NCBI RefSeq assembly: GCF_036417845.1
Contig: NC_089978.1
Coordinates: 121,674,183 to 121,738,182, forward strand
Length of the DNA stretch: 64,000 nucleotides
From: Apteryx mantelli
Taxonomy: Eukaryota; Chordata; Aves; Apterygiformes; Apterygidae
Reading direction: 5' to 3'
Each line of letters starts with the position of its first letter. Position 1 is the first letter of the stretch. A model generated the notes under the pieces. It saw only the letters and a program-made list of their open reading frames with translations. It did not search any database and had not been told where the DNA came from. Shown piece by piece: positions 49,101 through 61,100 of the stretch. Position numbers and translations under genes: made by a program.

Positions 49101-52100
49101 ATGACATTTTTCTTACAGGACCGTGTCCATTATTATCGACCATGACCTCTGTGCTTCCTTCTATTTCAGATAAAGACTATGTATAATAACATAATCAGAA
49201 ATTCTTCCTGCAGAGTTAGAAAAAGTGCAACCTCACCTCATTTTAACATCATGTATTTCACTGATGAACTATGCCAACAGTTTTGGATAATGTCAAATTA
49301 TTAAGACACTAGACGTTGGGAATATCTTCCACTGTTGCCTCTTTTAGAGGATATATTTTTGTGAATGAATAATTTCCAGAGAAATTCCAGAAGAATGGAA
49401 GATAGTTGTTGTGTCAAAAAGGGCAGGTTAGATAAGTTGGTTAGCCTCTCAACAAGTCTTGGAAAGATACTGGAAAAGCTGTTTAAAAAAAAAAAAAAAG
49501 ATAGCAATATACTACTATATATCTTAATTTAGTAGAAGAACCAGCTAACTGATAGATCTCAAAAAATATTTCTCAGTGAGGTGGTTATTTAATGAGGATA
49601 TTTCTAGGGGAACTTTACAAAAATTAATGGTAAGACCAACTCTGTTCACCATTTTCACTAGTGATGTAAGCAAAAATGTGAGCACTGATCATTCAGAGAC
49701 TGGCAAATTGGTAAATTAGAGTGAGGACTAAGCAGCCAAAGTGCTGTTTAGTTCATCTGATAAAACTGGATTACATCCAAGCACAAAATTATGCACCTAG
49801 GAATTTGTAGTGCATACCAGAACTGTGGAAAAGTGGACAGTTTTGACTCCAAAAAAGGTTTTGTGTGTCCAAGCAAGCAAGTAGCAGAACCTGTGCTCCC
49901 AGTGCAGTACCATTTCCACAATCACCACAAAACCATGGAGAGAACTAAAATGATCCTTGCACATACAAGTGGGAATTGAAGTACTACCCAGAAACTGATA
50001 TTCTTCTGTCTACAAGACATTTAGTAAGATCATATGCTGCATCCAGTTGTAGAACCTATATTTTGAAAATGACATTGAAAAATTGGAAACAACATGGAAG
50101 ATAGACACTAAAATGATTTGAGGGTTGGAGGAACAGTGAGAGACTTGAACACCTGTCAGCGCGGCCAATTAAAGAAGATTGTGAGATGAATTGATCATAG
50201 CACTTAAGAATCTCCAATAGGATTATCAGTGTCTTTCTGAATGTCTTTTTCTAACATACGATTTTATTATGCAGTCTGGCTTAGTTTATAGGAAATTTGT
50301 AGACTGCATTTCTCTTTTGCCTGCTTGGACGTGCATCCGTTTTCTTGTTATCCACAAAACACACAAGTGAACGCAAAAGGTAGGCAAGGCAGAGAATTCA
50401 CTTTTCAGTGAGGGGAAGCTAAAATGCCATTTGGAGTCCTCTGGAAATCTTTGCTGCTATAGATAAACTCTGCTGTGAAAGCAGAAAGAAAGAAAGCTAA
50501 CAAGAAAGACCTAATTTGGCAGCCTTCTTCACACTCCCCTGTTCCCTGCCCAAGTTCTCATGATCTTGGATAGGGGTCAGGATAAAAAGTTATGCAAGAG
50601 AGCAATTTGTTTTTAATAACTTGTTTATATTTCTAGATATAAATGAATGTGTGCTACGTCCAAACATCTGTGGGACAGCCATCTGTAAGAATACCCAGGG
50701 GAAATATAAATGTGAATGTGCAGAAGGCTACGCATATAATTCAACTTCCAAGAACTGTGAAGGTATGTCTTTTTTTTTTTTAATCCACTGCTGTATCAAA
50801 TTCCAACATCTCTTGTAGTGGTGTATTTTATTTATCTTCATATTGTCTATTGCAATATGACTTAAGTGTTGGTTCTTTTAGGGGGTTGATAAGGCTGTGC
50901 TATAGCATGTATAGTTGCCATGACCTACTCACAGATCTTGGAGGGGTAAGGTATACTCACCTGTGTCCTGCTGCATGCCGGATACTTTCTCAGTTCATGA
51001 GGGGGCCTCCTGTCTAGCAGTAGAGAAGACTTGCCATCCATGCAGATTTCTTGCATGGTTATGTCTCAAACCAGCTAGCATGTTTCTTTCAGATAACTTG
51101 GAGCAATGTGCTGGGATCTGAATACTACTAGAGTGTCTGGTATCCTGTTGCAAGCATTGTTACACCCATAAGGATGGAATATTTGATGTCAGACACTGGT
51201 ATAAATCCCTAACTCAAATGAGGTTATGGTAAAAGCAAATAGAAGTAATAGTTATTTGCCAATTCCAAAGGAGGTAAGATGTCGCGGTCCGCGGGAGTGA
51301 CGGGAATGAATCATACGCATTCACAGAATGCAGGTTCAATTCCAACTTTATTCGGCAATTTGCCCATCTTATATATGTTTGTGCAGTCGCACACTTTGCT
51401 AGGCCAGTCACCATGCAGATTATGTCACAGGTAGCCAATCATGGCACCGATCACGCACGCAGCGGTCATGCCTTGTACCTTGCTGCTTGTTTAGCAAAGC
51501 TATCTTACCCTTAACCTTGGTTCCCACTGGCTTCTGCTAGTTTATCTGTACTTTCTCAGGACGTATCATTTCCAGCTGCACCAGTGTCCTTGGTGGACTA
51601 CTTCAAAGCACGTAGCAGTGGCTATAGCCTGAGGCCTAAGGCTTCAGCAAATTTAGCTACTAATGCTAAGCAAGTTGTGCTAAGCAACTAATCCTAAACA
51701 GTGTTAGTTCCATGCTCTATATCTCATATAGATTATTGTTCTGAAGCACCGCAAGGGCCCCAACAGTAAGACAATTAGGAAGACTTAGAAAGACACAACC
51801 ACCAGAAATGAAAACCACGCTTAACCTATTTGGCTTGAAGAAAACTTAAAAAGCTTCTCCTTATCCATCTGATAGGCTGTTTAGGTGCTTATTTAGCCCA
51901 CATGGCCAAGGGCTCAATCTTTCTGTCCTTTGTAGATCCTTATGTTTCAGATACATGAAAGAACTTTTCATGAGGGTCAGTGAATCCCTTTTAAAATGAC
52001 ATTCAAGCACCTAACCTTCCTTGGGGTATCCAGTTACACTGGAAAATAATAGCTTTAGCGTAAACAAGACCTCTCTTCCAGGCTGGGAGTGACAGCACGA

Positions 52101-55100
52101 CAGTCATATGAAAGATTTGTTATAAGAACCCCATTTTTAAAACAAAAACCAATTTTCCCTATCTAGAAAAATACTATGAAAGAAGGAGCTGCACCAAAAG
52201 AGTCTTTCCTCAAGAATATTATTTTCTGAATTGACAATCTGGAAGAAGGAATCTCAAGACAAAGTTCTGTAACAATTATAACAAAGCTGAAAAATACCAA
52301 TAGCTAGTGGTAAAGTGGCAAGAAGCCATTCTCACAGAAACCATTATAAAATAAATTTTTTAAGTATTTGCAGAATTGCCCTAGAGTAGATTTTAATGCT
52401 CTCTACCAATTAAACTTTTTGTATGTTTAATACATATGTCAGAAGTTAAACTTCAGCTGTAGAAGAGATGTATGAGCTCTTAGAGCTTTATTATGGAAGG
52501 AAATTTTCTACTTCCCCAGTTTAAGAAAAATATATCAGTGACTGAGTTTTAATTAAAATACTACCTTTATGTTATTGTTCAAAAAGACTCAAAAGAAGCA
52601 TCTTACTAGTTATGAATCTTTGGGTCCATGCCTTTTCATTCAGTTTTCTGGTGACAAAACTTCATACAGTGATAAGGATTACATATTTATATATCTGCTC
52701 TTCTTTGTCCAGTTACTATGGAACTAAAAATGTTACTGACAGAATTTTGTGTCCCTTTTACATACACTGGAATGAGAAAGACCTCACAGTAAATAACCTA
52801 ATTTCCTCCCCTCTCACTGCTCCCTGCAGATAAAATGGGTTGCATCAAATCAAATTTAAGTATTACTTTTCTTCTGAAATTGGGATCCCAGAAGGTTGCC
52901 CGATGCAGACATTAAAAGCAACAAAGTCTTACCTCCTAGAAGGAAGATAATGCTGCTAAGCTTTCAGACCTGGTTATAACCACATTAAGTGAGTCACCAA
53001 ATCCTGTCTAAGGACAGGATTGTGCAGACAGACAGGAATTAGCTTTTCATTGTCATGTTGTATGTGGGTGGCCAAATTCAATCACTCTTACTAGAAAAAT
53101 CAGGTTTACGTACATTTGTGCACACCTATGTCTACGATGGCAGATGCAATAGAGAGGAACAGAAGAGTTTTTTTTCACCAATTCTTAGGAGAAGGTTGCT
53201 ACAGTAGTTCTTCATCCACCCCTTCTGGGAGCCACCATCAGTGGAAGATACCTGTACAATCCAGTGTTTGTTTCACAGAAATCATGCCAGTTTAGATACA
53301 GAATCTGTTCATCTTCTTCAGACCACCTTTTCAATTCCAAACACCCTAACACAAAAAATAGTAGCGGAAATGATAGATATGCTTATTGTGCCAGAAGGGC
53401 CTGGTTTGCAGTCAGTATCTAGGAGGCAAACCAAGCCGAACCTATGTTTCAAGGAATGACCTAAATATTTCTCATATCTTTACCCCATACACATCTTCCT
53501 TCTCTAAAAAGGGATCTTCTTCTAAAGAAGCAACTGAACAAGTTAATCAAACAGCACAGAGTATGCCTGTATTTCAGGTATTAATCCACTCTAACACATA
53601 GTCTGAAAATTTGAGACAGGGAATCAGCCTTTCCCCTTCCCACATGCATGTTTAACATGCACAAAACCCTGCTTATGCACATCCATGCTCTGGGGAAATC
53701 ACCATTTTTCCCTAGTGTTATATAGAGCAGCCCCCTTCTGGGACACAATTAGCAGTTCCTTTGTGGCTTCTTTTATCATACCTTAGCAACTCAAAGAGGC
53801 AAATTATTTTAGTCTTCCACTGAAAGCAGCTGTATGAACCCAGTGTGCTGCTCAGGATCTTGGGTTTATATGTGAGGAGCTTCTCCTGGCTGTTTTATGA
53901 TGTGGGACTGACATTTGGAGAGATCTGTGGGAAGCCTTTGAAATAGCACAATGCAAAGATGTTGAGTACATCTTGAAAGAATCACAGGATAATTATAGCA
54001 TATGTGATTAAAACAACTCCAGAAAACCTGCTCCCCACCTCCCTGTGCAAGTCAGCATTTTCACAGCAGGGCAATTAGCTCTACACAGTGAGTTCCTGCC
54101 ATTTGGACTGACTGGGGGTTCCGGAACATCTGCTGAGAAATGAGACTTCTGAACCTGTGCAAGAAGCTTGCCTGTTCCTCTGGTGCTATAGTACACACTG
54201 GAGGGGGACCTTACTTTTGAGCAGTAGGTTGATATTAATAATGGATATTGACACCCCAGACTGATACAAGTCTATGAGTAATTGGTTTAATGATAGAAAT
54301 TCATCTGTCAAGCAGTGTGTGATAAGCTTTCATAATACCTTCATAAGCCTCTGTTTATCTACAGGCTCTGGTCCCAAGGAATGTGCTTGAAATAACTCCT
54401 GCTTTCAGAGAATTCAGCACGCAGATTTACACTAGTGCTGCTGATTATCCAGTGCTTATAGTTTTGCTTTTCTACTGCTATGTGTTCATGTACTGAAAGG
54501 GGTACAAGATCTTTCACAGAGAACAATGCCTCCTAAAAGGTCTATACAGAGTCATACCCCTGTACTGGGCCTGGGAAGAAAGGTGCTGTGATCTGATTTT
54601 ACCCTCGCTGAATAAGCATTCCGGTTGAGGGTCTTGCTCCCCCTCAGAGTCTCTCTGCTGCCATTCCTCTCAAGAGGTTTTGAGTGGGGCGTTTACTTTA
54701 ACATCTCCACAGTGAGACAGGCTATCGCTTTTTTTATTTCTTCTCTGTAACATCATCCGTGTCCTCAGATGTAAATGGGTTTTCAGATCCCAAAATGATC
54801 ATAATGGGAGTGAAAGGTATTTTTCCAAAAACAGGCAGAGTAGGGAAGGACAGAGGAAGAATTCTTCTCACCCATAGCATAGTATGAGTAGGCTACATTT
54901 TGGAATTTATCATTGCCTCATTTGCAAGTTTGATAGGATGTGAAAATACAGTAAAACCAAAAAAAAAAAAAAAAAAAGCAGCTGATGACATTATAACACA
55001 TTCTTTGTAGCCTGTCTTAATTTTAAATGGACATGAGATTGCCAGTCAGCAGAAATTACTACAAAGTGGCTTTCACAGCAGAATCTCTTTCACCAAGCTG

Positions 55101-58100
55101 AGCTTGCAATCTGTATCAGGTTAGGCAACCCACCAAGACCATAAACACTTTGACGACTACTAAATTGAAAAGAGTACATATGCCAAACAACAGAGAGGTC
55201 ATCTAAACATAAAAGGAGGAAGTAGAGGGGTCAATGAGTTGCAAATGTGCATCAGCAAAATTTGTCCTAACGGACAGAAATACTGCCGCACAACTAATTT
55301 GTTAGCATTATGTCCCAGGCATACAGAAAGAACTTGGGACAAGCTTCTGAAATAAGCACTTAAATGTGGCAACCTGCCTTGGTATCTTATTCCTCTAAGT
55401 ACTACAGGTGGCAAAGGCCAAAATGAATGAAACAGAGATCAAGGCATCAGCAGGGGGTTGGTAATTTATACCTGCAGGAGTTTGTACAAGTATATATACA
55501 TATATACATGCAGAATATATCATTTTAATAGGGAAGCTTTCTCAAATCTGAGCAAAGAAAAAACTTTTAACACTGACCAGCATTCTGCACTGAAGACTTC
55601 TCCACTGAGACTCTTCTCCACTGAAGAGACCATGTAATTTCAGACACAATTTAATTTTTGTGTTCATTTTTTAAAACTAAATCAAGTTATGGTAATGCAA
55701 CAGCAAAAGAAATCTGCAAAATGTTATGTCAAATCAACTTGAAGAAACATCTATGCTTCTATACTTCTGCATAAGCAATTCCTTTTACTCTGTTAGCTGA
55801 CATTTTGGATGCACATTTGAAGAAATGGAGGGAAGCAGGACTCTCTCTTGTGTAGTCTTCTCTGCAGCTACCTACCTAAGATCAGTTAGAACTTGAACAA
55901 TCCAAAAAGCCACAATCATCAACTTTCCATTCATTTCTCAGGAAATCTCTTCCAGTATATATCAAACCTTCCCTCAGAACAGGCAAACATGGCAGGCAGC
56001 ACTTGCTGGTCAAATACTTGAAGTCTTCTACTTGTCTTTATAACCAAACATATCCTCAGAGAATTCTCCTAGAATAGGCAATGGAACAGCGTGCAGAGCA
56101 GTTGGTCTGAGTTCACTGTTTTTAAAAGTACCATAATCATGTGCAGAGAACTCCCAAGGAGAACCCTGTCACTGTTCTCGCCACCCCCCTTCCAGGAAAG
56201 GGAACTCTCTTCTAGCAAAATAGAAGCAAGGAAGGTGGTGGAGTTGGCTGTAGAGTCCTAAAAAATGCCATGTTGAGTTCTGCACGGCTTGAACATACTA
56301 CGGAGTTAATAGCTTTCTGCAGTAGAACACCCGAAACACCTGATGCACTTCTAGCATGCAGTACAATCCTGCAAATACCCAACCTCGCTACACTAGTTCA
56401 AAACAGCATTGGAACTCTTTCCAAAAATAGAAAAAAATATATCCAAACCACTCTGTTACACTCCATCAGCCTGCTACAGGACAGGAAACGATTCTCAGCT
56501 TGGTAGAGCAGAGGTAAGCTGTCATTCTGGAGGAGAAGTGACTCAGAACAGTCACTGTTCAGCAGTCTACATGAAGAGTGAACATAAAAGTTTGGTACCA
56601 CAAGGCTGTATAAAGGGAAACAACTTGCTGAGATCAGAGGGTAGAATGGGAGGTGAGCAGAAAGAGGTGGGACTTATGTGAACACCATGAGAAGACTGCA
56701 TTTTTTGCCACAGCAAGCAACTGTACAGCTTTTTTATCTGATTACAATCATGAAGAAGGGAATGTAAGCCTGAATACAGACCCCTTGCAGTGATGACTTA
56801 TGGAAAAGACAAGCAAGACATTTTAATAATAGGGAACTTTTCATCCAGACATGAGATTAGTTTCCTCAACCTACCCATGAAGGCTGTGAATTAGGTAGAG
56901 CCTACCGATTTAAATAGTATAGAAACTGCTAGCACTCAGAATTTAAGCAATTTGTTCATGTTCATTCACTGCAGAGATAGGAATCAGAATAGCATTCACA
57001 AACTCCAAAATGTGGTATCCTGTTTTGGAAGGAGATTATGCACGCTCACTGCAAAGTAGCACTTTCACCAGTAAGGTTTTTCATCTTTTTTTTAAAGGAA
57101 CAGAAAAGAAGTATTTTAATCTTAAAAAAACTGGCATTATATAAAACAGATTTTTAAAATGTATGCATCAGTACAAAATTATTTATTCCCACTTAGAAGG
57201 GCCATTCATTTCAAAGCAAGCAGTGCAGTTTCTTTAATCTGAGGCCCAAGATCACCCTCGTTAGATTTTCTTACCCAGGAGAGATTTTGTTTATTTCTGT
57301 ATTATAAATGTAACAGCTACATTAGCCTTTTACGCAGTCTTTCATTTCTAAATTATTGTATACAGCCTACAAAATAGAAAATGGTTTAGCTTATTCACAG
57401 ACAAACATGTTCTGCTGTTACTCAAATCTGATTGGTCTCCACAGATATATGCTGCCTGAAACTTAGTTTTTTTATGAGATTATTGTATGTCATTTTAAGG
57501 AATACTTTGCTCTCAGAGATCATTTTGGCCTTATGTGAATAAAGCCTGTACCTTCTCCAGCTACTTGCCATATATAGTCTTAATACTCTAACTTTGCATG
57601 ACATCTACAGGGAAAGGAAGAGATCTGACCCAGAATGGGATTTCTGCCATAAATGGTAGTGATTTAGGGAGGTTTATTTCACTAATTCACCATCTTACGA
57701 CTCGGCTTTTTACTGTCTCACAAATCAGACCAAATTTTCCCCAGCTCTGCACACAAGGTGTCTATCTGATTACTAGGGCTAATACACCCAGAAGGTAATT
57801 CTAGATTGTAAATTTTAAATAGGAGACATCCATTAGCATTATTTTAGGTTAGCAACAGTCACCTATTGGATTCATCTTATGCCAAAGAATACATCTTGTC
57901 CATTATTGCATTAATTTAATATTTGTTTTCAGTCTGTACCATGAATTCTCTGAATAAATCTCCTTCTGTACACTTCCATTCCTCCTAGATATTGATGAAT
58001 GCGCTGAAAATACTTGTGCTCAACTTTGTGTAAACTCTCCAGGAAGTTACAGCTGCTATTGTGATGGCAAGAAAGGCTTCAAGCTTTCTAAGGACATGAA

Positions 58101-61100
58101 GAATTGTGAGGTAAAACTGCACTATGTAAAATTCCATGGGGAAAAGTACAAAGTTGGATATTTCTTTAGGACAGGGTGGTGTTAGATTAGGGAATATAGA
58201 AAACTATTTGAGAATTGATTCAAAATTGCTAAGAAAGTGCTGGGGACTCTAAGCTGTGGTTTGGCTCATGAAGCAAACCCAATAGGGATTTGGATGCCAT
58301 TCAGTTTATGCATGCTCACTTACAGGAATCCTGTCAGGAGATGCCTGCCTTGGCCAGTCTTTTTTATTCCCTTGCTGCTTCCAAAATAAAAGCCCCAGCT
58401 TTCTCCTATCAAAGAGGTAATTCCTGTTCAGCTTACTCAGAGCCAGAATACTCCATTTGTCCATATGTTCCCAGGTTTTCCTTAGACTGCACAAAAGGTT
58501 TCACTCACTTTCAGAATTACTCTATGCTTTGCCTGTTGAAGAAAACTGGATTGTTTTCCACAGTTCTGATCTGCCATAAGATCCCTTAAGAAAAGTTCTT
58601 GGTAATATTTGCCCATGGAGAACATCTCATAGCCAAAATGGACTCTTACTCAGTTTGAGCATTGCACTTTTTAGTAGCAGAAAATTTGGAACTCCAGAGA
58701 ATCCCAGTGAAAGGATTTTCTCATGAATGGTTCTCTGTATACTTTGAAAGGTTTAGGCAGGCTGAGACTTGTTATGTGAGGTGAGCTCAGATAACTTCCA
58801 ACAAAAAAAAAAACCCCACACCTCTAACACAGTATAATAAAACTGGGCTTGAACAGTAGGAACAAGGTCTGGCACTGCACTAGTATGTATTTATTAGAAT
58901 TTTTTCACTTTCTAAAATTTAATATCTGAACAACATTGGGAGTCATTGTATTTCCTGTTGCTTATTCATGGAGTAGGAAGAGCATCTTCTAGCCTCATTA
59001 CATATTATCTTGCAATACTGCTGTTTCAAAAGTGAGTAAGCACGTATATGGAAGTTAGTTTCAGGCCTTTTAATTGGAAAAATAGTTTCAGCAGCTGAAA
59101 AATATATATGCAATCCAAAGACTGGTCATACTGGCCTACATAATATGCAGTGAACAAAATTCAGGAGGAATGCCTGTACATTTAATGAAATTGCTGCATC
59201 ATGAATATACAAGTCAGAGTTTGGGAATGTTGATCATTAACAGTTTATCAGACTAGCAAAAATCCAGCAGGTTTTGAAAACAGAAGAGCCTTTCATACCT
59301 ATTCTTGTTGTTTCTCTTCTGTAGTACTGGTATACTGCCGTGATATAAAAGATGATATACAGGAATAACTTTAGATTAGAAAGGCTCTTAGGCTCCTACT
59401 AGTAGTCAGAGAGACATGCACTCTGAAATACATTCTGCAAGAGCCTTTCTGCCTCTGCATATGCAGAGGCTAGTTCCCTGTACATAAAGGAATCCAAGTA
59501 CTTCCTTTAGTCTCAAGACAAACCTATAGATAATACATGAATTTTGACAAGTGTTTTACAAAACAACAACAAAGGCAGCAGCGCTTTAGAGTGGATAGGA
59601 GCTAACTGAATTCAGTTTACTGTTTTACCTGTTTAAACTTACACCGCAGGTAAAATATACATTATCCCTAGATATAAGGGTCTCTTTTTTCACTGTTGGA
59701 ATACAGAAGCTGTTTAAAACTTCAGGTACCTTAATTCCTGAAACAATGTACGTGCCAAAATTTTCTTCTGATAGGGACTGCAGCTGGCTGACTGTTGTTA
59801 TTCACATTGGACTTTGCCTAGAGCATTAGGATTAATCCCAGTTTCACGTATTGTTGGGGGACCTTTAGTTGCCACAAATATTTAGAACCTCTCCTTTATA
59901 GTTTTCCTGAGAATATACATTAAGAAATTCGTATCACCACTAACAGTTTGCAGAAATATTAGTTCAGTGTTATTCCAGCAAGAAGCATACTGCTGATTGC
60001 ATCAACATCCCTTTCCACAGCTCACATAAGAAGTGCATACAAGGAGCAGCCAGACTGAAATATTTTCTATTAATCTATTACTAAATCCACTTGTAATTGC
60101 TACTTTGTATTCCAGGTAAACAATTCTAATAGTACTGCAGATTGTTCAGCTATGAATAATTTATATCAGTATAAATAAAGGAAAGAAAAGGTTATTTCTT
60201 ATTTTATTTAAATCTGCTCTGGCCCCATTTCCTTCTAACACCCGAGCGGCTCTATATGCCACACAACTTAAATAATGAAACCTGGCAAAACCCTAGCAGA
60301 AGGTGTCATAGGTCGCTGGTGAAAGGAAATGGCCTGATGAAAGACTGGAGGCCCTAATGTCTTGATTCAATATTAAATATTTAAATACTAGTTGGAATCA
60401 GCCAGAACTATGTTTCAACCTGAATTATCCTTGAACAACTTAGATACCTGGACACACCAACCCCCGCCCTGCAAAACTGCCCAAATCACACCACTTTGTT
60501 TGTACTTAGGTATTCAGATTAAAAAAAAAAAAAAAAAAAAGTCAGTCATTGCTTTAGAAGAACAGGACAGGCTAATAGCAAAGAACAGAAGTTACTTCAT
60601 GAAATACCAGTGTGGAGCTGATTGCTTTTTTCTTCTCCATTAATTCCAGCCTGTTCCAGTGTGTATCCCGCTGAACCTTGAAAAGAATTATGAACTGCTT
60701 TACCTGGCAGAACAATTTATAGGGATTCCTGTTTTGTACTTAAAGTTTAAATTGCCAAATGTCACCAGGTAAGCATTTGCTATTGATAAAAGTATGGAAG
60801 GAAGTTACGGGCATTTGTTTCCATTAATTTTCTCAGAGTGCAGAAAGAGTGCACTGCATGTATAAATCATATCACCATCTCCCCACTGGTTAAGATACTT
60901 TTGTATGGAGAATGAATTAACTGAAGTTCCTGCATATACTAGCACTTAGAGGAGGCTGGTGTCATTTGAAAGAGGACAGAAAAGAGTAATGAGTCTGGAG
61001 TCAGTTTACAGCATCTCTTATTGATCGTACTCTATCTTTGAGCCAGCTCATCAGTATAAATAGATGGCAGCTTTCTTGCATGGTAAGACTGAAAGGTTTC

